Below are positions 8,661 to 17,556 of a stretch of DNA of 43,287 nucleotides, one piece after another. The notes under the pieces were generated by a model that did no database searches, was not told where the DNA came from, and was given only the letters and a program-made list of their open reading frames with translations. How positions within the stretch are numbered: the first letter of the stretch is position 1; each line of letters opens with the position of its first letter. Origin of the DNA: a virus; the IMG/VR virus record IMGVR_UViG_3300024518_000009, positions 1-43,287 of that record; one strand, given 5' to 3'. The translations under genes were made by a program, and so were the position numbers.

Positions 8661-9335
8661 ATGGCATTTAACCCGCTCAAGTTTGACATTAACGAATGGC
8701 TAATCCTGGAGAATACAAATATCCTGGCGAAGGTCTGTAATGTTTATGACGCCGAAGGGTTGCTGACTGAGAGGTATAGAACAAGACTACATATAGTTCC
8801 TGTGGGTGAGCAGAATTTTGAAGGCAACGTTATCAACTCTGCCCCTTCGTTATTCAGAGCGTTCTCCTACGACGAGGCAGGTAACCAGCTAGCTAGTATC
8901 CCTGAAATGAGGGAGTGGTCCCAGGCTTGTGAAGACGCTGCAATAGGAATACTCCCAGGGTTCGACCCTTCGACTGGTATACCTATAGGCTTAAAGGTTG
9001 CGAAGATAACCAACACTTATGGGGAGCAGACTGGTGTAGCATCTGGTGCGGAAGTAACGCTCGCATCTCTAACAGTCCCTGTAGACAGGAAGGTCTTTGT
9101 TAGATCAGCACTTGGCCAGGGTGACAATAGAGGGCTTTATACTGTGTACATTGATGCAGTCCCAGAAGGACAAAAGAGAGGATGGTGGACTAACGCATTT
9201 AATATGGACATGGATTTTTCCTCAGCCAATGGTGGTATCGAAGTTGACGCTGGTATATTAATAGAGTTGAAGGTTAGAAACGACGGCCCTGCTGGTGCAG
9301 ACTTTAGTGGAGCCATACAGACGGTGCTTGTATGA
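8661..9335 (+). CDS. Hypothetical structural protein downstream of capsid
   Basis: A 224-residue protein, beta-strand-rich by eye, in the position often held by a head-completion or decoration protein. No ribosome site lies in the usual place. The only Shine-Dalgarno-like AGGAG (8630-8634) is upstream of the terminator hairpin, about 26 bases from the ATG. Folding of the hairpin would bring it near the ATG. The stop overlaps the next gene (ATGA). Function not recognised. Confidence 0.8.
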   Translation: MAFNPLKFDINEWLILENTNILAKVCNVYDAEGLLTERYRTRLHIVPVGEQNFEGNVINSAPSLFRAFSYDEAGNQLASIPEMREWSQACEDAAIGILPGFDPSTGIPIGLKVAKITNTYGEQTGVASGAEVTLASLTVPVDRKVFVRSALGQGDNRGLYTVYIDAVPEGQKRGWWTNAFNMDMDFSSANGGIEVDAGILIELKVRNDGPAGADFSGAIQTVLV

Positions 9336-9511
9336 GTCTAGAAATCGAACGTAAGAAGATGGAAAGAAAAAGAGTTCTATTATCTTGCGATGAATATAAA
9401 TTTAAAATACTCGAAAGAGAGGAAGACATAAGGAAACTGAAAGTTCAGATTGAAGTCCAAGAGAAAAGGTTAATAGAAATAGATGAGCAATTAAGCCAAC
9501 AGGAGAAATAG
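9332..9511 (+). CDS. Small coiled-coil protein, 59 aa
   Basis: ATG 9332 overlaps the TGA of the upstream gene (ATGA) and reads to TAG at 9511. The product is very rich in Lys, Glu, Arg and Leu, with a heptad-like pattern through most of its length, so a single helical coiled coil is expected. It has one Cys. Its end carries the AGGAG site of the next gene. Real by coupling and spacing; function unknown. Confidence 0.7.
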   Translation: MSLEIERKKMERKRVLLSCDEYKFKILEREEDIRKLKVQIEVQEKRLIEIDEQLSQQEK

Positions 9512-9512
9512 C

Positions 9513-10064
9513 ATGGCCGATGCAGATACAAGTATGCCGATCAAAACAGAGTCGGATGTAGACGAAAAAGTACAAGTCAAGATGGTCGATTACACGACCC
9601 CTTCCCAGGGTCAAGAGATTGATACTGATGGCGATGCCCACGTAAAGGCGAAGCTTAGGGATGACACTGGTGCCGCATTTGGTACTGAAGCAAACCCGGT
9701 CAGAGTTGCTGAAACAGAAGACCCAGGGGACGAGGTAGAAGATTATCAAACTTCCGCAGCGGTTGCGAAAGATGCTGAGGCAGACCACGATTACACCGTG
9801 ACTGCTGCCAAGACTTTCAAGGCTATACAGCTAGTTGTTTCTTCTGCTGGTGAATTTAAGGTTGAATTAAAGAAAGAGACAGCACCTGCTTCGGGAATTT
9901 ATACAACACTGTATGTTGGGTTTAAGCAAGCAGCTGACCCAACATTTGTTCTACCTCTTTATAAAATATTTAGGCAAGTAGCTACTGCGAAAATCAGAGT
10001 TACCATCACCAATAGAGATAAGGTTACTGACCTTTATTCAACTCTGTCTGGTATAGAGGCTTAA
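9513..10064 (+). CDS. Hypothetical virion protein, beta-rich C-terminus
   Basis: A 183-residue protein with AGGAG 6-7 bases before ATG 9513. The N-terminal 80 residues are acidic and probably flexible. Residues about 85-183 form a predicted beta-sandwich (alternating Val/Ile/Thr strands). It lies in the head/tail structural block and may be a head decoration or fibre-anchoring protein. This is inferred from context only. Confidence 0.75.
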   Translation: MADADTSMPIKTESDVDEKVQVKMVDYTTPSQGQEIDTDGDAHVKAKLRDDTGAAFGTEANPVRVAETEDPGDEVEDYQTSAAVAKDAEADHDYTVTAAKTFKAIQLVVSSAGEFKVELKKETAPASGIYTTLYVGFKQAADPTFVLPLYKIFRQVATAKIRVTITNRDKVTDLYSTLSGIEA

Positions 10065-10067
10065 TAA

Positions 10068-11312
10068 ATGTCTGACCTATCTGGAGATGATTCAACTCAG
10101 GATGTAAAAATCCATGACCCTGTAGAGGTGACACCGCCTATGGGGTCTATTGATACTTCTGGTAGGAGTAGGGTCTCTAATGAAAATATTCTAGCAGAGC
10201 ATCCTCATACACTGGGGAAAGGTGATCGCTATTGGCATGAGAAGATAACTGGAGATGCTTCGGCTTCCTGGGATTCTGACATGTACGCGGTTGTCTCAAG
10301 CTCTGGTCTAGCGATTAATGCAAAAGTTGAGCGCCAGACCTACAGAGTTATGCAATATTTTAAAGGAGCATCAGCTTTTTCATTATGGTCCATTAGCTTT
10401 GTGGAAGAGAGGGCTGGCTGTGTTAAATGTTTTATGGTCGGCGATCAGTTTAATGGAGTAGGCCTTCAGTTAAATGGGTCAACTTTGCAAATGCTTATCA
10501 GGAGCGATGTGTCTGGCTCGGTTGTTGAAACAGTTATTGACCAGGCCGATTGGAGCGAAGACAAGCTTGATGGTACAGGGAAATCTGGTGTCACTCTTGA
10601 TATCACAAAAGATATGCTTGTCGAGTTTTCATATACCCACCTAGGCGTAGGGCCAGTTAGATTATCTATTCATGTCGGCGGGGATATTATATTCGCGCAT
10701 GTACATAAGACTGCAAACTTCCTTGCAGCTCCATGGTGTAAATCTGGCAGTCTCCCTATGCGAACAGAGATGACCAATACTACTGCCCAGGGCACAGAGA
10801 CCACTATGCGAATGAACTGCGCTAATTTTGTCAGTGACGGTGGTTCGGTTAACCAAGGTCTAATTCTCCCTTTTAGTACAGGAGTAAACACGGTCTCAGT
10901 TAATAGAACCGAGTCTGTAGTATTTGGCATTAGGCTTAGTGAGGCAACTAGATACCTATCGGCACTGCCTATTGGGTATGACATGAAAACCAAATCAGGC
11001 TCCAAGCATGTCTTCTGGAGAGTTTTATATAGACCCACTATTGTTAATGGTGTTTGGTCAGCAATAAATGGAGTCCTCGATAAGCTGGATTCGTACTCAT
11101 CTTACTCTGGAGGTTTTTCTATTGCAGAAGGACACTTTGATTTGTCTGTAGAAGAGTCGGAGTTTATTAATCTTATCGAAGGTGCTTTCGCCAGAGATGC
11201 TTATCTTGGGTACGACATAGACCATAACTCTGAACCATTACTACTTGTAGCTGAAACAGTATCAGGGTCAGGTTCTATTTTCGTAGCAGGAAGTGCGAGG
11301 ATATTCTTATGA
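10068..11312 (+). CDS. Probable structural (tail or decoration) protein
   Basis: A 414-residue protein, largely beta-structured. Near residues 30-48 it has a segment GRSRVSN...PHTL. It resembles the R-V-S-x-P-x-T-L signature at the N-terminus of a widespread group of phage structural proteins, as I recall it. The remainder looks like a jelly-roll or lectin-like domain with many Gly/Ser/Thr. Its stop overlaps the next gene's ATG (ATGA). Exact role unknown. Confidence 0.7.
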   Translation: MSDLSGDDSTQDVKIHDPVEVTPPMGSIDTSGRSRVSNENILAEHPHTLGKGDRYWHEKITGDASASWDSDMYAVVSSSGLAINAKVERQTYRVMQYFKGASAFSLWSISFVEERAGCVKCFMVGDQFNGVGLQLNGSTLQMLIRSDVSGSVVETVIDQADWSEDKLDGTGKSGVTLDITKDMLVEFSYTHLGVGPVRLSIHVGGDIIFAHVHKTANFLAAPWCKSGSLPMRTEMTNTTAQGTETTMRMNCANFVSDGGSVNQGLILPFSTGVNTVSVNRTESVVFGIRLSEATRYLSALPIGYDMKTKSGSKHVFWRVLYRPTIVNGVWSAINGVLDKLDSYSSYSGGFSIAEGHFDLSVEESEFINLIEGAFARDAYLGYDIDHNSEPLLLVAETVSGSGSIFVAGSARIFL

Positions 11313-11740
11313 GCGATACTTCTTTTACAGCTCGAAGTGGGCAAGATGCAAGACTAGCAGGTATGCCACTAGCTTCGGCTCCGGCTGAACAAATTAGTGT
11401 GCACTACTTTGACTTTCTGTTCGACTGTAAATTTGAAGGCCTTGACTTTTACGCATGGGACTCTAACCCTGGCGATACGTTAACACTGGAAACAGAGTAT
11501 TACGCAGGCGAAACCTATGGATGGATTAGATACAAGAAGTTCGGCAAAGCCTGGAATATATTCCCTAATGAGAAACTCAGAATTATCTTGTTCCCCACGG
11601 AGCCAATCCTAGGGGTCAGAGCCAAGTTTTCCTATGACAACAAGGGAACACAGCCAGTTAAATTTGCAGCCAACATGTTCCAATTTATAGATCACAAGAC
11701 TGTCAACCCAGCGATTCTGGGAGAAGGAGAGGACTGGTGA
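11309..11740 (+). CDS. Hypothetical structural protein
   Basis: A 143-residue protein that is translationally coupled to the upstream gene (ATGA at 11309). It is rich in aromatic residues and predicted beta strands (for example around residues 45-80). It probably works together with the upstream protein. No family recognised. Confidence 0.75.
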   Translation: MSDTSFTARSGQDARLAGMPLASAPAEQISVHYFDFLFDCKFEGLDFYAWDSNPGDTLTLETEYYAGETYGWIRYKKFGKAWNIFPNEKLRIILFPTEPILGVRAKFSYDNKGTQPVKFAANMFQFIDHKTVNPAILGEGEDW

Positions 11741-11976
11741 ACCTTACTGTATTATTCATAGTGACTGCTGCGGCCATAGCTATAATTTTTGATGTGTATA
11801 TTATTATGAAGAAAGGCAAGAGCGAATCTATCTCGGCTCATATTATACGGGGCAGCTACAAATACCCGTTGGTAGTCCTTGTTTTTGGCATGCTACTAGG
11901 CCATCTGTTCTGGAGTATGAAGACTCAAGATGTTTACAAGAACGTAGAATGTGTGGAGGTATCAAATGACAAATAA
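11737..11976 (+). CDS. Small membrane protein with two transmembrane segments
   Basis: A 79-residue protein with a GTG start at 11737 overlapping the upstream TGA, preceded by GAGAAGGAGAGG. It has hydrophobic segments at about residues 3-24 and 44-60, with a basic loop between them (MKKGK). This size and hairpin topology fit a small holin or a tail-associated membrane protein. It sits in the structural operon, next to another single-pass protein. Whether it acts in lysis is undecided, as a second holin candidate lies at 29467-29658. Confidence 0.7.
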   Translation: MNLTVLFIVTAAAIAIIFDVYIIMKKGKSESISAHIIRGSYKYPLVVLVFGMLLGHLFWSMKTQDVYKNVECVEVSNDK

Positions 11977-12187
11977 GAAACTGATCGGGACCGTTTGTGC
12001 AGTCTTGGTAGGCCTCGCGATAACTGGCGCATGGAACGGTGCATGGTCCACATACCAGGATACTCGGGACAATACAACACGGTCAAAAGCAAATGCTAGT
12101 GAAATCAAGGGCATGAAGACACAGGTCAACGAAATTCACTGGTTACTAATTAAGAGTAAAAATGTTAAGATACCTAGTAAGAAGTAG
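11966..12187 (+). CDS. Small N-terminally anchored membrane protein
   Basis: A 73-residue protein. I choose ATG 11966 because GGAGGT precedes it by 6 bases; an in-frame ATG at 11951 lacks a site. Residues about 4-25 are hydrophobic (inner-membrane anchor or uncleaved signal). The rest is polar and helical and ends in a basic tail. It overlaps the preceding membrane protein gene by 11 bases, so the two probably act together, in the manner of a holin with a partner or an inner-membrane spanin-like protein. This is inference. Confidence 0.65.
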   Translation: MTNKKLIGTVCAVLVGLAITGAWNGAWSTYQDTRDNTTRSKANASEIKGMKTQVNEIHWLLIKSKNVKIPSKK

Positions 12188-12195
12188 GAGAAATT

Positions 12196-12447
12196 ATGGC
12201 AGACAGTAAGGCAAGGGATTTTATACGATCTCAAATGCAGGAAGGGATGCAGACATCTCATGTATATGACGCAGCAGGTAGGATAGAATCTTTATTTGAA
12301 GCGCCTATTAATGTCACTCTTGGGCAGCCTTGTCTTTTGACAGAGTTTAAATATGTAGGTGGAGCGCTCGGGACAAACCGTAACGTACTGGCTATGAGGG
12401 AATCTGTTGGAGCCTGGCCCCTACCTGACTTCGACGCACTACCATAG
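12196..12447 (+). CDS. Small hypothetical protein before fibre genes
   Basis: An 83-residue protein with a good AGGAG site before ATG 12196. The N-terminus is helical and charged; the C-terminus is mixed. It stands directly upstream of the three fibre genes and may help attach or assemble them. Nothing diagnostic is visible. Confidence 0.7.
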   Translation: MADSKARDFIRSQMQEGMQTSHVYDAAGRIESLFEAPINVTLGQPCLLTEFKYVGGALGTNRNVLAMRESVGAWPLPDFDALP

Positions 12448-12455
12448 GATAAACA

Positions 12456-14567
12456 ATGCCTAGTTTTGAACACAACAGATTTAACGTATTTAGTGCGCAT
12501 CAGCATTTGTTTAGGCATGGACTTAACGAGTTTGCCTATTCCCATAATGCTCTGCCTCCTGGTGTCACTGACGCACAGGCCGCACTTGATTATGTTTTTA
12601 ACGTATTATATCCACGGAACAAGCCAGCTGTCGCAACGCCAGCAGACCTTCCCACGGGGCTAGATACCCCAAACCTAGGCGACGTAACGCCGAGTGCTAA
12701 TGATTACCGTATCGTTAATGACGATGGAGATGGTAAATCTGCAGCATATCTATTCGCCCAGTTTGATGGTGACGTTATTGCCATCTGGCATAAGGTTGCT
12801 GACTTTGACTGGGGTATCAATAACCTAGTCCAGGGAGCGTTTGACCAGACTCAAATCTACTACGCTCACAGACTAGGGCGCACAGACCATGACGATCTTG
12901 GTGTCCCTATTGCTGGAATCTTCGCAGGACAGCATATTTTTGGGGGCGACCTTGCTAATCAAAACCTTACTCTATCTGCTAATAACGGCGATGCCGTTGG
13001 GGTTCACACTGGCTTTATTCAGTTTAATGATGCTGTTAGACCAACGCTTGATAATCAATTTGATATCGGGACTGCTGCTCTACGCATTAAAGATATTTAT
13101 TCTGTTAGCGGCATCTTTACTGATGGAGTTAATAGCCTTACAGTAGCCTCAGGACTTATCACTGACTCTAGCGGGAGCATTAGTTTTGACAACGAAAACC
13201 TTTCTACTACAGGAACACTGGCTTCCGGCATTGCAACCATATCAGGCACACTTGTTCTTGGCTCTGGTTCCATTACTGATACTGGTGGGACTATATCATT
13301 TGGTGATGAAAACCTCGACACCACAGGCACACTTGCGGCTGGTGTTTCTACTTTTGATTCCACTCTGGTTATTGCCACAGGCAGCATCACAGACACCTCA
13401 GGAGCCATTAGCTTTGGAGATGAGAACCTCACCACAACGGGAAATATCACAGGCGCTGTCGGGCAATTCGATCAACTAAATGTAGACAACCTTCGCTTAG
13501 ATTTAAACACATTATCATCTACGCTTCTTAATGGAAACGTGGACATCCTGGCCAATGGCACAGGAGTTATAGACCTCCAAAGCCCAGTCACAAGTCTTGG
13601 GCAGACGGTCACTGGTATCATGGATATCACTGGCCAATTAAATGTTGATAACATCACGATCAATGCAGCAACTCTCACGTCCAACACTGGGGAGATTCTT
13701 TTCGGAGACGATCTGAAACCTAGTGCAGATGCTACTTTCGATATAGGGGCCACAGCAGCCAGGCCACAAGATATTTATTTCAGTAATGCGTTAAGAGATG
13801 GTACGAACTTCATCCTAAACTCAGAGCTTATGGCCCTGCGCTTTAGCGTCTATCAGGATACTGGCAAGGTTACACCAGCTGCTGACGGGGACGCTTTGTT
13901 TTATGATCTGGCTAGCGGTACATGGCTTGCCTCAGCTCCTGACACGGAGATAGACCACGGTTCAATCTCTGGCCTTCCAGATGATGACCACACACAATAC
14001 GCTCTCTTAGCAGGGCGCTCAGGAGGCCAGACGCTTCTTGGCAGTACGCTAACCACAGAGACTTTGACATTACAGGCTAATGGAATTGACGCTGGTGCTT
14101 TCGTACTGGAACCTGCTATACTTAGAGCAAGTACAGATAACACGGCAGACCTCGGTAAGGCAGCGAATAGGTTCAAAGACTTATATCTCGCAGGCCAGGC
14201 CATAGGGCTAAGGGCAGAAAATGACACAGTTGCCAACATATCAGCAGCAGCAGCAGCAGGCACAATTGGAAGATTGTGGTATGCAACAGACGACTCGCAG
14301 CTATATGTTGACCAAGGTGGTACTGCTGTACCTGTTGGGAACAAGGGCTATAGCTCTCTTCACACCGATGTGCAGCTCAGTGCAGGAGTTAATGTATCAG
14401 CTGACATTGATGATGCAAGACAGTGTATCTGGCAGATATGCGATGTCACAAATAACGAAGAAATCATGGGTCTTGAAGTCACGAAAACCGCTACTACTGT
14501 GACGGTCAATGACGAGATTGCCCTTATCGCTGGGAACTACAGGTTGCTAGGTATTCAAATAGGATAA
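12456..14567 (+). CDS. Tail fibre protein with internal repeats
   Basis: A 703-residue fibre-type protein. Two repeat systems are visible. The first is a roughly 38-residue unit occurring three times in tandem at about residues 232-345, each with ITD(S/T)xGxISF and a xENLxTTG core. The second is a motif of the form D(I/L)GxxxxRxxD(I/L)Y at about 203, 429 and 565, a hallmark of phage fibre shaft repeats. A short Ala run near residue 600 is encoded by tandem CAG/GCA triplets. Gly/Thr/Asn-rich beta-helical shaft composition fits a trimeric fibre that contacts the host surface. The ribosome site before ATG 12456 is weak (AGGATAAA). Confidence 0.85.
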   Translation: MPSFEHNRFNVFSAHQHLFRHGLNEFAYSHNALPPGVTDAQAALDYVFNVLYPRNKPAVATPADLPTGLDTPNLGDVTPSANDYRIVNDDGDGKSAAYLFAQFDGDVIAIWHKVADFDWGINNLVQGAFDQTQIYYAHRLGRTDHDDLGVPIAGIFAGQHIFGGDLANQNLTLSANNGDAVGVHTGFIQFNDAVRPTLDNQFDIGTAALRIKDIYSVSGIFTDGVNSLTVASGLITDSSGSISFDNENLSTTGTLASGIATISGTLVLGSGSITDTGGTISFGDENLDTTGTLAAGVSTFDSTLVIATGSITDTSGAISFGDENLTTTGNITGAVGQFDQLNVDNLRLDLNTLSSTLLNGNVDILANGTGVIDLQSPVTSLGQTVTGIMDITGQLNVDNITINAATLTSNTGEILFGDDLKPSADATFDIGATAARPQDIYFSNALRDGTNFILNSELMALRFSVYQDTGKVTPAADGDALFYDLASGTWLASAPDTEIDHGSISGLPDDDHTQYALLAGRSGGQTLLGSTLTTETLTLQANGIDAGAFVLEPAILRASTDNTADLGKAANRFKDLYLAGQAIGLRAENDTVANISAAAAAGTIGRLWYATDDSQLYVDQGGTAVPVGNKGYSSLHTDVQLSAGVNVSADIDDARQCIWQICDVTNNEEIMGLEVTKTATTVTVNDEIALIAGNYRLLGIQIG

Positions 14568-14570
14568 CGT

Positions 14571-15320
14571 ATGCATGTTTTTGGACAATTATTAGAGGCT
14601 CAGTTAGAGGTAAAGACTACCGCAGCACTAGGGCCTGGCAAAAAAGCACTCATCAGGTTTGACGATACCCTAGGTAAGCTTGTTGTTTTTGACGGCACAG
14701 CATGGGTTGAGTACCTAACTACCAACAACGATGCCAGTGCGCTCGGTGACATCAAGACATCCCAATTAGCAGATGACCCTAACCCTACTCCAGCAGCTGG
14801 TACATTCCAGGGCGAGCATAATACCTCATGGCAGCTATGTGATGGGTCAAACGTGTCAGGCTCTGATTATCATACAGTCACAGGGAATGTTACAGTACCA
14901 GACTTCCAGGCAGTACCAGTGGTCACAACCAAGAAATTAACAGCAGATAGCGCAGCTGTTCTTACAGACCTTGGCGACACAAGCCTTGTCATCGGTGAGA
15001 GGTATGAACTATCGGGACAAATAAGCGTTGCGGCTGTCGGTTCAGTTTCAGACATCGGTGTGAAAATTGAGCATGATGGTAATATTATCGCACAGGTCTT
15101 AAATGGTGAGCAGGCCGCAAACAACGGATGGTGCATACCATTCTGTGTTAAATTCCTGGCCACTGCAAACGACCTTGTGTACACGCCGATCAATATGGGT
15201 GGGACAGTCAGGGGTAACAATACTTTCGAAGAGACATTTAGCCAGCTAGAAAAAGTATCAGGCCGCAAAGAGTTCTTGGACTTAAACTACTTTATTAAAA
15301 TTAACAGGAATCCGATCTAA
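14571..15320 (+). CDS. Short tail fibre / adaptor protein
   Basis: A 249-residue protein. Its first 45 residues (FGQL followed by a basic, beta-rich segment) resemble the N-terminus of the next gene product, suggesting a shared virion-docking module. Residues about 80-115 contain SWQLCDGS and later VPDF, similar to the collar-type W-x-L-C-D-G segments of phage tail tip proteins. The C-terminal domain is beta-rich. It is coupled to the next gene by TAATG at 15318-15322. Probably one of several fibres attached at the tail. Confidence 0.75.
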   Translation: MHVFGQLLEAQLEVKTTAALGPGKKALIRFDDTLGKLVVFDGTAWVEYLTTNNDASALGDIKTSQLADDPNPTPAAGTFQGEHNTSWQLCDGSNVSGSDYHTVTGNVTVPDFQAVPVVTTKKLTADSAAVLTDLGDTSLVIGERYELSGQISVAAVGSVSDIGVKIEHDGNIIAQVLNGEQAANNGWCIPFCVKFLATANDLVYTPINMGGTVRGNNTFEETFSQLEKVSGRKEFLDLNYFIKINRNPI

Positions 15321-17554
15321 TGCAATTCTTTGGACAACTAAAAAAAGCAATCCTTGAGCGCCTTGCAGCTAGTTTTTCGCAAGGTGACCAGGGCCGTATT
15401 GGATTTAACACTACGTCCAAGCGAGCTATCCTGGATGATGACACAGCTGTCACCGAGTTCACGGTAAAGAACACTCTTATCGCTGACCTTATTGACGAGA
15501 TGCCTACTACCGTTGCGCAGGACCAGAAGGTGCCTGAGCTTAACCCGGCGCTTAATGATTTTGTCTGGGGCAATGGTGTCATATCTGACACAAAAGCAGG
15601 CATAGATGCCAGGGCCAGAACGGCTAAGCTTATCTATTACGCTACCGATATTAATAAATACTTTGGCGATGACGGTACAAACCTGATTGACCTTGGTGGT
15701 GGTTCTGGTGGAGTTGACATATTCCATATTGAAGACTTTGAGATTACCGACGCAGCAGACTTAACGTCAGGTGACAACGCTACCTTGCTTGGTGGCGGTA
15801 CAATCTCTGGTACATTGGCCGATGAGGCAGTCACACAGCTAGCGGGCAACGAGTCACTTAAGTATACTCAAGCAGCTGGTTCCTTAAACGACTACTTCCT
15901 ATCTCCTGTTATTGATGTTGACTTAAGAGATCGCGGCAATGATATCGGTATGTCGTTCTACTCAATGTATGACGGCCTTGACAATGATATCCAGGTCGGC
16001 CTTTATGATGTCACTAACACAACTATAATATCCAGCAACCTTGACTTTGTTAAAGCCAGTTCGGATGCAAGAAAGCATTTCGTTTCAGCGTTCCTACCAA
16101 GCTCTGCCACGCAGGTACGATGGTTCTTTCATGTCAAGGCACTAAGCAATGGAGCAGTCCTTAAGGTTGACGACATAGAGATCAAGACAAACCCTGTTAA
16201 TTATAACAATCTCATGGACTTCCAGTACATCCATCAGAATACCTCCAATGGTTATGGTGGAGCTGGTGCTTCTCGTATTGGGCGCATGACTAACACTGAT
16301 ACCAATACTGGCGCAAACCTAATTACGATAACTGATGATGCCACAGACGGCACACAGTATACGGCCAATAGAAGGTGTCTTGTTATTGCTTCTGCTTCTC
16401 ATAACTATAGCACTGCAGGGCGAATGGGCTTCTCGTTAAACAGTAACCAGTTGACCACAAATATTGAAAGCATTACAGCGCAACATAGAATCAATCTAAA
16501 CCATGAGCAGAACGCTACTAACGCAAGTGCCACAATGACAGCTCCTATTGTTATGGAAGCTGGTGATGTCTTAAGAAGACATGGTGATGCTAGCGCTGAT
16601 GGTACAGCAGGAAGGGCAGTTGTTGTTATAGCAGCACAAGCCATAGCTGAGCATGTAATAACTCCCGCTAAGTCAAATATCTCAGCATGGGAAGAATATT
16701 CTCCTACTGTGGTAGGCTTTGGTACTCCGGCTGCTGCTTCAAACTACTGGCACCGACAAGATGGGCCAGACGTACTTCTTATGGTTTTCATTGACCCAGG
16801 CACACCAACGGCAACAGAGGCCCAGGTTCCGCTACCTCCAGGGTTGTCTATTCTTGCAGCCCTTAATGGGCTTACTACTATAGGGTCAGGGGATGTTCAC
16901 AACTCAGTAACAGGAGTCAATGTTCTAGGGACAGGCGGGGATACGTTTGTTAACCTATGTAGACATGATTTAAACTCTGCGCTAGTTGCTCAAGATGGTA
17001 ACGCTATTGTTGGTAGTACCGATAATCTTGCTTTCTTTGCAAGGATTCCTTGTGAGGAATATAAAAATTCTTCCAATGTATCCTTCTTGGCTGCTGTGCC
17101 TGTGGCAAAAGTAGCCTACCTTAAAGACATTAAGTCTGCTGGGACTAACGGTGGAACTTTCACCCTTGGAGCTTGGCGTATAAGAGACCTTAACACGCTG
17201 TCTGGTGATGAAGAAGTAATGTCTGCTGATGGGACCAATGAATTTACCCTTGGTCCTGGTCAATATGATATTGAGTTCTCTTCACCTGGTAACAATGTTG
17301 GCGTCCACCAGGCTAGGCTTAGAAATATTACAGATGGTGTCACAGCAATTCCTGGCACTCCTGTAACAATGAATGGTGGAGAAATAAACACTATCCGATC
17401 TATCGGCATGGATAGAATCACTTTAACGAAAACTACAGACTTTAGAATAGAACACCAGTCGCAGTTAACCCAGGTAACTACAGGGTTTGGTGGTGCTGGT
17501 AACTACGGAGAAGATGAAACTTACGCGCAAGTGAAAGTAACAAAACTGAGGTAA
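15320..17554 (+). CDS. Large tail fibre / receptor-binding protein
   Basis: A 744-residue protein. The N-terminus (FGQL module, about residues 1-50) matches the upstream short fibre. A Gly/Ser linker (about 131-137) leads into a jelly-roll-like domain (about 140-295). Another beta domain follows (about 300-440). The C-terminal 140 residues follow a pattern seen in many phage receptor-binding tips: GGTFTLGAWRIRDLNT, then YDIEFSSP, a Thr-Asp-Gly segment and a final GFGGAGNYGE strand. It should bind the host surface. The start overlaps the upstream stop (TAATG). Confidence 0.82.
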   Translation: MQFFGQLKKAILERLAASFSQGDQGRIGFNTTSKRAILDDDTAVTEFTVKNTLIADLIDEMPTTVAQDQKVPELNPALNDFVWGNGVISDTKAGIDARARTAKLIYYATDINKYFGDDGTNLIDLGGGSGGVDIFHIEDFEITDAADLTSGDNATLLGGGTISGTLADEAVTQLAGNESLKYTQAAGSLNDYFLSPVIDVDLRDRGNDIGMSFYSMYDGLDNDIQVGLYDVTNTTIISSNLDFVKASSDARKHFVSAFLPSSATQVRWFFHVKALSNGAVLKVDDIEIKTNPVNYNNLMDFQYIHQNTSNGYGGAGASRIGRMTNTDTNTGANLITITDDATDGTQYTANRRCLVIASASHNYSTAGRMGFSLNSNQLTTNIESITAQHRINLNHEQNATNASATMTAPIVMEAGDVLRRHGDASADGTAGRAVVVIAAQAIAEHVITPAKSNISAWEEYSPTVVGFGTPAAASNYWHRQDGPDVLLMVFIDPGTPTATEAQVPLPPGLSILAALNGLTTIGSGDVHNSVTGVNVLGTGGDTFVNLCRHDLNSALVAQDGNAIVGSTDNLAFFARIPCEEYKNSSNVSFLAAVPVAKVAYLKDIKSAGTNGGTFTLGAWRIRDLNTLSGDEEVMSADGTNEFTLGPGQYDIEFSSPGNNVGVHQARLRNITDGVTAIPGTPVTMNGGEINTIRSIGMDRITLTKTTDFRIEHQSQLTQVTTGFGGAGNYGEDETYAQVKVTKLR

Positions 17555-17556
17555 CC

